The translations under genes and the position numbers were made by a program. The notes beneath the pieces were generated by a model, which had not been told where the DNA came from, ran no database searches, and saw only the letters and a list, made by a program, of their open reading frames with translations. A stretch of 64,000 bases of DNA from Actinomycetota bacterium. GTDB taxonomy: Bacteria > Actinomycetota > Thermoleophilia > BMS3ABIN01. Positions 22,719 through 31,244 of the stretch are shown here, one piece after another. The stretch covers positions 1 through 64,000 of the forward strand of contig JAMCPM010000011.1 in assembly GCA_023382335.1 (NCBI GenBank), written 5' to 3'. The first letter of the stretch is position 1. Each line of letters begins with the position of its first letter.

Positions 22719-23141
22719 ATGTCCAGATTTACACTTATAGCAGTTATAGCGCTCGGTCTTCTGCTCGTCGGCGCAACAGCGGTTTTCGCGCAGAATCAGC
22801 CTTATGGATCCGGCCGAGGCATGATGCAGTTTCCCGCAGCCACCACTCCGGCCCCGCCGGCGAATGGCTCCGGTGGTACAGGCACCACGCCGATCGGTCC
22901 GGGAATGATGGGTTACGGTAACGGCGCCCAGGGATACGGAATGATGAACGGCGCCAATTACGACGCCATGAGGCAGGCAATGCAGAGTGGCGACTGGCAG
23001 CAGATGTACGACGCCTGTCAGAATGCCTGGCAGAACAGCCAGAGCCAGCCGCAAACCCAGAGCCAGCCACAGACCCAGAGCAACCAGACGCAGCAGTCAT
23101 CCACCAGGACCACAAGAACCAGGTCCGGCATGATGACCTGA
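22719..23141 (+). CDS. exported Met/Gln-rich protein of the two-component locus
   Basis: 140 residues from ATG 22719, behind GGAGG. A clear signal peptide (FTLIAVIALGLLLVGATAVFA, cleavage after AVFA) leaves a mature protein of low complexity: GRGMMQF, GPGMMGYG, GYGMMNG and a final SGMMT, with a helical YDAMRQAMQSGDWQQMYDACQ containing one Cys and a SQPQTQ repeat. Paired Met residues recall periplasmic copper-binding proteins. No enzyme domain is recognised. Its promoter carries the 11-bp repeat array, and the hairpin at 23170-23209 follows. Confidence 0.8.
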   Translation: MSRFTLIAVIALGLLLVGATAVFAQNQPYGSGRGMMQFPAATTPAPPANGSGGTGTTPIGPGMMGYGNGAQGYGMMNGANYDAMRQAMQSGDWQQMYDACQNAWQNSQSQPQTQSQPQTQSNQTQQSSTRTTRTRSGMMT

Positions 23142-23169
23142 TAAACCTGTGAGACATTAGACAATGTGT

Positions 23170-23209
23170 GCCGCGGGAGAAAGGGCCTTCAGGCCCTTTC
23201 TCCCGCGGC
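23170..23209. terminator. 18-bp perfect hairpin after the Met-rich protein gene
   Basis: Arms GCCGCGGGAGAAAGGGCC and its complement with loop TTCA, 29 bases after the stop codon. There is no T-run on either side, so termination may be weak or factor-assisted. The position and stability still suggest a 3'-end function. Confidence 0.6.
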
Positions 23210-23310
23210 ATCAAACTATCTAACCCACCCCCGGGGCCCTCTCATAACTCTCAGCGCCTGTCAAGGCGTCCGGTATATCCATAGAGGTATATTCCCCTTT
23301 TTGTCGAATT

Positions 23311-23364
23311 TTGATTCTGTTTCAGATTAAGCTAGAATTTACTCAAGAGCCGCCATATGGCGGC
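23311..23364 (+). promoter_or_regulatory. promoter and leader hairpin of the chain-length regulator/tyrosine kinase pair
   Basis: TTGATT (23311-23316), 16-bp spacer, TAGAAT (23333-23338). Just after the predicted start lies a perfect 16-base palindrome GCCGCCATATGGCGGC (23349-23364), which could be an operator or a 5' mRNA hairpin. The gene starts at 23413. Confidence 0.5.
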
Positions 23365-23412
23365 CTATAGTATGTTAATGAACATTTTTAAGATTTCCGA
23401 CTTCAACAAGCC

Positions 23413-24099
23413 ATGACTTTCTCCGAAGCCTTCAAAATAATGCGCCGGTACGTCTGGCTGATAATCGCAGCGGCTGTCATTGCCGGCGTCTTCGGCTACT
23501 ACTTCAGCGCCCGGCAGACAAAAGTATACCAGTCGTCAATCACCATACTCGTAGGTCAGAACCAGGGTCTGGCCGAAAATCTCAATCTGACTACCGCGCT
23601 TCAGGAAGTCGCCAACAGCATGAGCAAGATGATCGTCTCGCGCACTGTTGCGGAAAAGGTCGTGGGAGACCTGGGACTACAGACTTCGCCTGACGCTGTT
23701 ATGGGTGCGATCTCAGCGCAACCGGTTCAGCAGACACAGCTGATCGATGTCACGGTGACGGATACCGATCCCGTTGAGGCTGCCGCGATCGCCAATGGAG
23801 TCGGCAATGCTTTCTCGGAACTGATCCAGACCACGGAATCATCACGCAGCGGCCTGACGGCACAGGTCTGGCAGGGCGCCGGAATCCCCGGAGCTCCAGT
23901 CCGTCCCACGCCGACGCGTAACGCGATTCTTGCAGTCCTGATGGGACTGGGGTTGGGAATCGGTATAGCTTTCCTGCTCGACCGGTTTGATACGCGCTGG
24001 CGTTCTAATGATGAAGTCGAAGAAACCCTGGGTCTGCCGATACTCGGAGTCATACCCCAGATGACCAATGAAACCCTTAGCGAAACATCAAGGTACTGA
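23413..24099 (+). CDS. polysaccharide chain-length regulator (Wzz/YveK-type kinase activator)
   Basis: 228 residues: N-terminal helix (YVWLIIAAAVIAGVFGYYFS, ~13-32), an extracytoplasmic Wzz domain (YQSSITILVG to SGLTAQVWQGAGIPGAPVRPT) with the proline-rich segment before helix 2 (NAILAVLMGLGLGIGIAFLL), and a cytoplasmic tail (RWRSNDEVEETLGLPILGVIP). Such proteins set polymer length and activate a partner BY-kinase. The kinase gene begins 3 bases later, so this is the split, Gram-positive-style pair. A fused version of the same pair is at 39628-41199. Confidence 0.9.
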   Translation: MTFSEAFKIMRRYVWLIIAAAVIAGVFGYYFSARQTKVYQSSITILVGQNQGLAENLNLTTALQEVANSMSKMIVSRTVAEKVVGDLGLQTSPDAVMGAISAQPVQQTQLIDVTVTDTDPVEAAAIANGVGNAFSELIQTTESSRSGLTAQVWQGAGIPGAPVRPTPTRNAILAVLMGLGLGIGIAFLLDRFDTRWRSNDEVEETLGLPILGVIPQMTNETLSETSRY

Positions 24100-24102
24100 T
24101 CT

Positions 24103-24819
24103 ATGTCGAATAACGACGATTATCATCTTTACGTGAAGTTCTATCCCAATTCGGTTATTGCCGAAGCCTTTCGTTCCCTGAGAACGAACCTGGTCCTTAC
24201 GAACATCGACAAGGGCCTGCATTCAATCGTTATTACCAGCGCCGAGCGTGGTGAAGGAAAATCAACAGTATGCGCCAATCTCGCCGTGATCATGGCCCAG
24301 GCGGAAAAAAGGGTCCTGCTGATCGATTGCGACCTGAGGCTGCCCAGCCAGGACAAGCTGTTCAATCTGCCTCGAAATGGCGGATTGACAAGTATCATCG
24401 GGCACCTCAAGGAGGAGGGCGAGCTGATTTTTGAGGAGAGTTTGCCAGGGCTTACGGTGATCGGCAGCGGACCGCCGCCACCCAATCCATCGGAGTTTCT
24501 GGGGTCGGCTCGTTTCCGGAGCTTTCTGCGCAGGGCCGAGAAGCATTACGACATGGTCATCATCGATGCGCCTCCGATCGGCCTTGTGACCGACGCTGCC
24601 ATCCTGTCTTCTCTGGTTGATGGCACGGTCCTGGTACTGGACGCGCAGTACGGGCATCGTAATGTCGCCATACGCGCCAAAGCCGCGCTGGACCAGGTGA
24701 ACGCGAACGTGATCGGAGTCGTGCTAAACAATGTCAGGCCGGAAAAAAGTGCCTACTATGCGTATAAGCAGGGTGGGGGAGATTACAGGGCGATTTCAGA
24801 AGACGGTAACGCCGCCTAG
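24103..24819 (+). CDS. CpsD/CapB-type bacterial tyrosine kinase
   Basis: 238 residues. P-loop SAERGEGKSTVCANLA (~46), second Walker motif VLLIDCDLRLPSQ (~76) and Walker B YDMVIIDAPPIG (~150), as in BY-kinases. The C-terminus KSAYYAYKQGGGDYRAIS contains the autophosphorylated tyrosine cluster. It works with the upstream membrane activator to control polysaccharide polymerisation; the CpsB-type phosphatase at 45392 is its likely counterpart. The palindromic terminator at 24843 ends the operon. Confidence 0.92.
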   Translation: MSNNDDYHLYVKFYPNSVIAEAFRSLRTNLVLTNIDKGLHSIVITSAERGEGKSTVCANLAVIMAQAEKRVLLIDCDLRLPSQDKLFNLPRNGGLTSIIGHLKEEGELIFEESLPGLTVIGSGPPPPNPSEFLGSARFRSFLRRAEKHYDMVIIDAPPIGLVTDAAILSSLVDGTVLVLDAQYGHRNVAIRAKAALDQVNANVIGVVLNNVRPEKSAYYAYKQGGGDYRAISEDGNAA

Positions 24820-24842
24820 CCCTGAATCAGATCGAAGAAACA

Positions 24843-24872
24843 AAGAGGCCCGGTAGATCTACCGGGCCTCTT
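24843..24872. terminator. palindromic terminator between convergent transcription units
   Basis: A 30-base perfect palindrome (AAGAGGCCCGGTAGA and its complement) beginning 23 bases after the kinase stop and 40 bases before the end of the minus-strand LPXTG gene. T-rich sequence (TTACTTATT) follows on the plus side. It probably serves both genes. Confidence 0.7.
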
Positions 24873-24912
24873 ACTTATTCAAGCACAAATCGACGCGCCG
24901 ATTAACGAATTT

Positions 24913-25362
24913 CTAGCTGTGGCTGCGCTTTAACAATTGCGAAGCAGCTCCGATTCCAACGACTCCGGAACCGATCAACAGGGCTATGGCAATACCAGTG
25001 CTGGGCAGAGCCCCTCGAGTCGGACCTGCCGGATCCAGCGTGGTGCCGCAACCAAGATTGTTGTAAACCGTATTGTAATCGGCTAGCACATCCTGGTAAC
25101 CACTCAACTGCGAAAGAGCCTGACAAGCAGCGCTGAGCTGAGTCGAAGTGAATCCGGTAGTGTCGCCACCTGTGGCTGCGGTGTTGTAAATAGAAACGAA
25201 CGTATCAGGTGAAATGCCGGCGCCTGCCACTACGCCCGCCATGGCATTGTTAACCGGAACGTACTGATCGCCCTGGGCGCCTGAAGGCCATGCAGCGAAA
25301 GCGGTGCTGGCAAAACACAATGTCAACACCAGACATAAAACAATAAGTGTAGCAATTCTCAC
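24913..25362 (-). CDS. exported protein with C-terminal LPSTG sortase signal
   Basis: 149 residues from GTG 25362, seven bases after AGGAGG. The signal peptide (IATLIVLCLVLTLCFASTAFA, cut after AFA) leads to a ~90-residue Ala/Thr-rich domain with two Cys (SAACQALSQL, NNLGCGTTL) that could form a disulfide. The C-terminus is a textbook sorting signal: LPSTG, a hydrophobic helix (IAIALLIGSGVVGIGAAS) and a basic tail (LLKRSHS). It should be anchored to the cell wall by a sortase, or remain in the membrane if none acts. It lies within the polysaccharide region. No known adhesin domain is recognised. Confidence 0.85.
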   Translation of the reverse strand: MRIATLIVLCLVLTLCFASTAFAAWPSGAQGDQYVPVNNAMAGVVAGAGISPDTFVSIYNTAATGGDTTGFTSTQLSAACQALSQLSGYQDVLADYNTVYNNLGCGTTLDPAGPTRGALPSTGIAIALLIGSGVVGIGAASQLLKRSHS

Positions 25363-25677
25363 AAAATCACCTCCTTACTGTTATGCGGAGCACTTATTTG
25401 GGTGAACCCAAAATGAATCCTATGTGACCTTACGGACAAACATCTGAAAACTTTAATCGATTGTCAAAATATCCGGGCAAAAACCTCCCAAAGGCAACAC
25501 GAATAACTTTAACGATTTCGACACAAATAAGGCTTTTCCTCTTATGCCAATGGAAAACCTAACGGTTATGTGAATATATTGCAACCAGACTATTATGGTT
25601 GTTAATGTAGTTAAAGACGGCATTGAAATCGGGAGGCGTCGAGTTTAAGGTTCAGGAACGTCATCGAGAGAGGAATC
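25363..25677. other. intergenic region between divergent genes (about 315 bp)
   Basis: AT-rich spacer upstream of both the LPSTG gene (minus) and the TPR gene (plus). On the minus strand TTGACA (25462-25467) has only a weak -10 (GATGTT) at 17 bp. A small GGGT/ACCC hairpin lies near 25398-25412. No gene is seen. Confidence 0.5.
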
Positions 25678-26124
25678 GTGATTTTGAAAACTGGAAGTAT
25701 GTCAAGAAGTATTGTCCGCACAGGCATGATCGTGCTGGCTATGGGCGCTATTATCCTGGCGGTGATCCCATGGTACGCGGATCACCTGCGGAACACGTCC
25801 CTGAAACAGGCTGAGATGGGTTACAGAGTCGACTCTCTGCAAACTGCCGAAGCGGCGGTCTTTTACAATCCGCTCTCGGTGCAATCGCTTTTTGTGCTGG
25901 CGGGCGCCCAGCAGCGTATCGGCAGGTTGCTGGAGGCAGAGACGACGCTGACACGGGCCACGCAGCTACAACCGCAGAACTATGCGACCTGGGAGCAGCT
26001 CGCCCTGTACGAGCGTGACCGTCTGAATGAGCCGGATAAGGCGGCGGAATATTTCCGGAAGGCGGTCGATCTCAATCCGGTCGACCAGCATCTGAAAGCG
26101 GAAGCAGGAATGGCGGCTGACTAG
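25678..26124 (+). CDS. membrane-anchored TPR protein
   Basis: 148 residues from GTG 25678 behind GAGAGG. One N-terminal membrane helix (IVRTGMIVLAMGAIILAVIPW, ~12-33) is followed by about three TPR-like repeats: AEAAVFYNPLSVQSLFVLAGAQ, AETTLTRATQLQPQNYATWEQL and AAEYFRKAVDLNPVDQHLK. TPR segments of this type are often found fused to O-antigen ligases; here it stands alone among polysaccharide genes, so it may assist assembly or export. It converges with the large minus-strand operon. Confidence 0.75.
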   Translation: MILKTGSMSRSIVRTGMIVLAMGAIILAVIPWYADHLRNTSLKQAEMGYRVDSLQTAEAAVFYNPLSVQSLFVLAGAQQRIGRLLEAETTLTRATQLQPQNYATWEQLALYERDRLNEPDKAAEYFRKAVDLNPVDQHLKAEAGMAAD

Positions 26125-26181
26125 AACCGGGGTAGGCCCGATTAGACGCTTCGGGGAGCAAGCAGCCACAGGTTTTGAAGA

Positions 26182-28092
26182 TTAATCCAGCTCAGCCCTT
26201 CCACCTGCCCAGGGGTAGGCCAGCTCGTCGGCAGTGGCGGCGGGCTCGGACTCAAGTTCGCCTGCCGCAGTTTCGCCTTTGATGTTAATTGCGCCAACGA
26301 GGCGCATGTCAAATGGCGAGTAGGATGGGATCCAGCTTTGCAAAAGATCCCGGATGGCATCATGATCGTGGATCCTCGCCACATGGATGAGTGACGGCAG
26401 GCTAGGCAGGACCGGAGACTGTGAATCCGGGTTCTTGACCAGATAGATCATGGGGTGGCTTGTCTCCAGCCGGACCTCGTACTTGCTGATCAATTGCTCG
26501 TGGAGCTTTTCCCCCGGCCGAAGTCCGGTGAAGGTAACCTCGACGTCACTTCCCGGACGCATGATGCCGACCATCTGTTCCGCCAGGTCGACGATCCTAA
26601 CCGGTTTGCCCATCTCAAGCACATAAACCTTGTTCCGGTCCGGATAGGCAGCCGCCTGCAGAACCAGATCGACGGCTTCGGAGATGAGCATGAAATATCT
26701 CGTCATCTCAGGATGGGTGACGGTGATCGGTCCGCCCGCCAGAATCTGTTCCCGGAAAATGGGGATAACGCTGCCACGGCTCCCGAGCACGTTTCCGAAC
26801 CGCACCGAGCAGTACCTTGTCTCCGGATAGACTTCTCCCAGGTCGCAGACGACCCGCTCTCCTAAAAGTTTGGTGGCGCCGAGCATGTTGACCGGCTCGA
26901 CGGCCTTGTCAGTGGAAATATTGACGAATGATTCCACCTTGTTATCTCCCGCGATGCGAGCCACATTCCAGGTCCCCAGGACGTTGTTGAGAACAGCCTC
27001 GTCCGGTTGCAGTTCCATCAGCGGCACGTGCTTGTAGGCGGCGGCATGGAAAACCAGGTCGGGCTGATATTTGCGGAAGATATAATCGAGTTTGCTTTCC
27101 GACCGGATGTCGCTGACGCAAAGCTCGTGATTATGGAAATATTGATGATTGAGTTTTTCGTGTATCTGGTAGAGGGCGGTCTCGTCCTGGTCGACGAGGA
27201 TGACCCGTCCGGGATTGTGGTGTGAGATCTGCATCACCAGCTCCGAGCCGATGGAGCCGCCGGCGCCGGTGACCAGCACGACCTTGCCGTCGATAAAGGC
27301 GCTGATTTGGGCGTAATCCGTCTTTACGGGCTGACGCCCCAGTACATCCTCGATCTGGATCTCGGTTATGTGATCGAGGCCCACCTTGCCGTAATGTATG
27401 CTCTGCAGGGGCCTGAGCGTTTTGGTCGCTTTGCCTGACCGGGAACATATCCGCCAGAGGCGCCTGAAGTCCTTGAGCGAGGCGCTGGGGATCGCGATCA
27501 GTATCTCATCGACAGCCTTTTCCTTGATGATGTCTGGAATCCGCTCAGTAGGACTATAGATCGGCACTCCATGAATCTCGAGGCCCTTCAGCCTGGGATT
27601 GTCATCAACCAGGGCGACGACTTTCATGGCCAGGTCGGGTTCCTTCTGGATGCTGCGGATGATCATCTCGCCGGCGGAGCCGGCGCCGACGATCAGAAGT
27701 CTGACCGGGGCGGAAACCTCTCTAAGCGAACGTTCGTAGAAGATTCGCGGGTAGAAACGGACCACGGTGAGAAAGATAAAGGCGATGATGCCGCCGATCG
27801 GCACCATGACTGCGACGTGCAGTGGTGACGAACGCATCGTCAGGAATCCCGCGGCCAAGAGAAAGATCGTCGTCACCGCGACCGCCTGGCTGGTTCGCAG
27901 GGCCTGCCTCAGTCCCGCATAGCGTCCGACAAACCGGTACAGGCCGAACCGGATATTGACTACACAATGAACGAGCACCGCGATTGGTAAAAATATAAGC
28001 AGTTCGTCGTAATATCGAAGAGGCGCCCAGCGAGAAAAGAGAACAAGCGATGCCATGGTGTAAGCGTTGATGACGATGCAGGCATCGACCAA
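26182..28092 (-). CDS. membrane UDP-sugar dehydratase/epimerase (FlaA1/PglF/CapD type)
   Basis: 636 residues. Four N-terminal membrane helices, a CoA-binding-like Rossmann domain (LLIVGAGSAGEMIIRSI, ~150) and an SDR dehydratase domain with VTGAGGSIGSELVMQI (~290), VFHAAAYKHVPLME and the catalytic region ISTDKAVEPVNMLGATK. PglF-type enzymes make the 4-keto-6-deoxy intermediate of UDP-GlcNAc. With the DegT aminotransferase three genes upstream, this suggests an amino-dideoxy sugar in the polymer. The TTG at 28092 is the only usual start, but the codons before it (KQFKRQSLAILVDA) also look like the family N-terminus, so a rarer upstream start is possible. Last gene of the operon. Confidence 0.9.
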   Translation of the reverse strand: MVDACIVINAYTMASLVLFSRWAPLRYYDELLIFLPIAVLVHCVVNIRFGLYRFVGRYAGLRQALRTSQAVAVTTIFLLAAGFLTMRSSPLHVAVMVPIGGIIAFIFLTVVRFYPRIFYERSLREVSAPVRLLIVGAGSAGEMIIRSIQKEPDLAMKVVALVDDNPRLKGLEIHGVPIYSPTERIPDIIKEKAVDEILIAIPSASLKDFRRLWRICSRSGKATKTLRPLQSIHYGKVGLDHITEIQIEDVLGRQPVKTDYAQISAFIDGKVVLVTGAGGSIGSELVMQISHHNPGRVILVDQDETALYQIHEKLNHQYFHNHELCVSDIRSESKLDYIFRKYQPDLVFHAAAYKHVPLMELQPDEAVLNNVLGTWNVARIAGDNKVESFVNISTDKAVEPVNMLGATKLLGERVVCDLGEVYPETRYCSVRFGNVLGSRGSVIPIFREQILAGGPITVTHPEMTRYFMLISEAVDLVLQAAAYPDRNKVYVLEMGKPVRIVDLAEQMVGIMRPGSDVEVTFTGLRPGEKLHEQLISKYEVRLETSHPMIYLVKNPDSQSPVLPSLPSLIHVARIHDHDAIRDLLQSWIPSYSPFDMRLVGAINIKGETAAGELESEPAATADELAYPWAGGRAELD

Positions 28093-28212
28093 TATCGCCA
28101 GTGATTGTCTCTTGAATTGTTTGTACGCTCCGCTGATAGCGCAGGTCCTTGGTCGATTTACATCACGAGTCTATTTAAAAGGATGCTTGTTTGTAAACGC
28201 TCTTTTGACAGG

Positions 28213-30078
28213 TCAAGTTGGCTCTGTGGTGGCCGTAATCTTGGTCTTATCTTCAAGAAGTCCTCTGAGTAATCCTGCAGAGACCCAAAATATGATCAGA
28301 TTCGACCAGACGAACATCGCTTCATAAGTAATCGCATTGAGCGTTAGTCCCAGAACGCTGAGAACCAGGGCAAACAGCAGGGAAGTAGACTCACCTCTTC
28401 GGCTGGCCGCAGCCTTGAACCCTCGCTTGATGATTGCGGCGATGAACAGCATCCACAAGGAAAAACCGACAATCCCTTCTTCGGCAAGCAAAGTAAGGTA
28501 ATAGTTGTCGATTGGCATGTGCAGGCTTTGCGACTGCATGGCTTCAGACAGATACGAAAAACTCTCCGGCTGTCCATTCCACAAGCCCACGCCAAGCAGG
28601 GGATGTTTTTCAATCGTCGTAACTGCGGCATCCCAGCCGAACTGTCGGCCCTCGATGCTGAGACCGGTACGGACCGAGACCTCCGATGAAATCTGATTCC
28701 AGAAGACGAGCGTGAACACGGATGCGACCAAGGCCAGCAGCGAGACAAAGTAGATATCCCTGCTTCGGGACCTGAATAACATAAAGGTAAAACATATGAG
28801 GCTCAATAACAGCGCTGCAAGCCAACTGCCTTTTGAATAATTCAGGAAGAGCGCCAAAAGGACCATGACGCTGGCAGCGCCGCCAAACAGCCGTATGAAC
28901 TTATCTTTCGATCTCAGAACCAGAAAGACACAAAACGGCGCTACTTGAACCAGAAAGGCCCCGTAGGCAACGGGGTGAGCCAGAGTCGAGCCTATTCGAT
29001 GAAGGCCCTGCGGAGGTTCTTTGACCACTTCTGAGATCAGCGGAAAGAAGAGCACATTCCTCTGGAGGACATATTCGACAAAGACGCCATAAAAGGCAGT
29101 GATGAACGCCAGAAAAACGATTGTGTAAATGACGGCCCTCAGGTAAGAAGCGCGCCGGCTTAAATAAGCGCAGAGATAAAAGATCACCAAGCCGTATAAA
29201 GAATATTTAAGGGACCCGATGGCCGATGTGCCCGCCAGGTTTCGAGCAACAAAAAAAGCCATGAAGACAATAAGGGAGGCATCGACTGCATTTGCCTTTA
29301 GGCGCTTGCGCCAGGTAATCAAATAAACGAGGCCGAAGAGGAGCACAAACGGCGACAGTAATGAAAGCGGAGTCATTCGCATCGATCCAAAACCGGGTCC
29401 GCCGGGGATAAATGAGTCCGGATATAGCACGGCCGCGGCGATTACCAGAAGCACGATTACCAGGAGCGCGGCATCCAGCAAAACGGATTCCTGCGCGATC
29501 CGGGTGATTGTGCGAAAGATTATCCGCGCATCGAAAAGGAGGGAGGATCTGCTCCGGTATTCATGAGCCAGGCGAATTTTTTCCGGCATGATCTTGTCGA
29601 TGTAATAAGCCTCCGGATCGCCGGCTTCATCAAGCTCTTCACTCTCGCGGCGATACTGGAGCGATGCCAGATCGGTGATGCCTGGGCGGATCTCGAGAAG
29701 CTCTTCATACTCGTCGGCGAACATATCGACATAGCGGCGAACCTCCGGCCGCGGCCCGACCAGGCTCATGTCACCTTTGATCACGTTGAGAAGCTGTGGT
29801 AGCTCGTCGAGCTTCGATCTGCGAAGGACGGCGCCGACTCTGGTGATCCTTTGGTCGCTCGACACGGTCAGCTCGGGGCCGATGGCGCCGGCATTTGCGA
29901 CCATGCTGCGGAACTTGAAGATGAGAAAGGGTTTTCCCGCTCTGCCGACCCGCTCCCCCCGGAAGAACACAGGACCTCGGGATTCCAGCTTGGTGCAGAT
30001 GGCGATCATGGCGAACAGGGGGGAGAGGGCGATCAATCCCAGAAAGGAAACAGCCAGGTCAAAAAATCTCTTGGGCAT
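28213..30078 (-). CDS. fusion of a monotopic phosphoglycosyltransferase and an O-antigen polymerase/ligase domain
   Basis: 621 residues. Residues 1-195 are a complete bacterial sugar transferase (PglC/WcaJ C-domain type): membrane hairpin FFDLAVSFLGLIALSPLF, FRGERVGRAGKPFLIFKFRSM, catalytic Asp-Glu in SKLDELPQLLN, and GDMSLVGPRPEVRRYV. After ~205 come about ten membrane helices with a WaaL/Wzy-type periplasmic loop (EGRQFGWDAAVTTIEKHPLLGVGLWNG, then DNYYLTLLAEEGIVGF). One polypeptide would therefore attach the first sugar-phosphate to undecaprenyl phosphate in the cytoplasm and polymerise or ligate glycans outside. The frame is continuous with no internal start needed. I know of no standard example of this pairing. 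Eight bases separate it from the aminotransferase. Confidence 0.88.
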   Translation of the reverse strand: MPKRFFDLAVSFLGLIALSPLFAMIAICTKLESRGPVFFRGERVGRAGKPFLIFKFRSMVANAGAIGPELTVSSDQRITRVGAVLRRSKLDELPQLLNVIKGDMSLVGPRPEVRRYVDMFADEYEELLEIRPGITDLASLQYRRESEELDEAGDPEAYYIDKIMPEKIRLAHEYRSRSSLLFDARIIFRTITRIAQESVLLDAALLVIVLLVIAAAVLYPDSFIPGGPGFGSMRMTPLSLLSPFVLLFGLVYLITWRKRLKANAVDASLIVFMAFFVARNLAGTSAIGSLKYSLYGLVIFYLCAYLSRRASYLRAVIYTIVFLAFITAFYGVFVEYVLQRNVLFFPLISEVVKEPPQGLHRIGSTLAHPVAYGAFLVQVAPFCVFLVLRSKDKFIRLFGGAASVMVLLALFLNYSKGSWLAALLLSLICFTFMLFRSRSRDIYFVSLLALVASVFTLVFWNQISSEVSVRTGLSIEGRQFGWDAAVTTIEKHPLLGVGLWNGQPESFSYLSEAMQSQSLHMPIDNYYLTLLAEEGIVGFSLWMLFIAAIIKRGFKAAASRRGESTSLLFALVLSVLGLTLNAITYEAMFVWSNLIIFWVSAGLLRGLLEDKTKITATTEPT

Positions 30079-30086
30079 CCGGTTAC

Positions 30087-31244
30087 CTAGCGCCGGTATT
30101 TTTTGACGATATCACTGACCGCTTCGATAACATCAAAAGCGTCAGTATCCGACATGCGGAGATTCAGCGGCAAGGTAACAAGGCGAAGATAGTTCTCGTA
30201 CGCGACCGGGAAGGCATCGGCTTTATAGGAATACTTGTCACGATAATATGGATGGATATGAATGGGGATGAAGTGGACGCTGGTTCCAATATTCCTCGTT
30301 CTCATCTCTTCGATGAAACGGTCGCGATCTATCATCAGCATGTCCAGATTCAGCCTGATTGGATAGATATGCCAGGAAGATTCGACTTCAGGCAGCTCGA
30401 CCAGAGTCTGGATCTCATCGATTCCGGAAAGTCCCCGGTCATAGATGCTCACGATGTTTTTGCGTTTCTCGTGAAAAAGGTCAAGCTTCCTGAGTTGGTG
30501 CAATCCGATTGAAGCCTGGATGTCGGTCATGTTGCATTTGAATCCCGGGAGGACGACCTCATAACGCCAGGAACCCTCGGCGCTGTGGCGTTTATAGGCA
30601 TCACGGGTCATGCCGTGCAGACTCCAGACCCTCGCCTGATCGATGAGCTCGGTCTCGCCGGTGAGCATGCCGCCCTCTCCCGTGGTGAGATTCTTGGTGG
30701 CATAGAAGCTGAACGCGGTCAGATCGCCGATGCTGCCTATCGCCTTATTCTTATAGGTAGCTGGCAGCGAGTGAGCGGCATCCTCCAGCACAAAAAGATC
30801 CCATTGTCTGGCGATGCCGGCGATCTCGTCCATGGCGCAGGGGTGGCCGTAAATATGCACCGGCAGAATACCCCGGGTTTTCGGGCCAACGGCATCCATG
30901 ATCAGCTCAGGGTCGATCGTCAGATTGTCCGGCTCGACGTCGACCATGACCGGGATCGCCCCCAGGTGCTCTATCACATGGACGGTCGAGCAGAAGGTCA
31001 TGGGCGTGGTTATTACCTCATCGCCCCTCTGGACGCCGAGGGCGGCAAGCCCAACCAGAAGCGCATCGGTGGCCGAGCTGACCGCCAGTGCCGACGGCGA
31101 CCCGATCCGGTCTGCGAATTCCGCTTCAAACCTTTTGACCTTGGGACCGGTTGTGATCCAGTCGGAGCGTAGCGTATCGATGACTTCTTCGATCTCTTCT
31201 TCTCCGATCAGAGGTGGCGAGAATGGCAGAAAGGTCTCTCTCAT
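30087..31244 (-). CDS. DegT/DnrJ/EryC1/StrS-family sugar aminotransferase
   Basis: 385 residues, PLP fold type I. VSSATDALLVGL binds the cofactor phosphate, LEDAAHSLPATYKNK carries the ring-contacting Asp, and SFYATKNLTTGEGGML holds the Schiff-base Lys (~183). These enzymes aminate 3- or 4-keto nucleotide sugars; PglE-like 4-amination would follow the PglF-type dehydratase in this operon. The exact position aminated cannot be read. It overlaps the methyltransferase by 4 bases. Confidence 0.92.
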   Translation of the reverse strand: MRETFLPFSPPLIGEEEIEEVIDTLRSDWITTGPKVKRFEAEFADRIGSPSALAVSSATDALLVGLAALGVQRGDEVITTPMTFCSTVHVIEHLGAIPVMVDVEPDNLTIDPELIMDAVGPKTRGILPVHIYGHPCAMDEIAGIARQWDLFVLEDAAHSLPATYKNKAIGSIGDLTAFSFYATKNLTTGEGGMLTGETELIDQARVWSLHGMTRDAYKRHSAEGSWRYEVVLPGFKCNMTDIQASIGLHQLRKLDLFHEKRKNIVSIYDRGLSGIDEIQTLVELPEVESSWHIYPIRLNLDMLMIDRDRFIEEMRTRNIGTSVHFIPIHIHPYYRDKYSYKADAFPVAYENYLRLVTLPLNLRMSDTDAFDVIEAVSDIVKKYRR

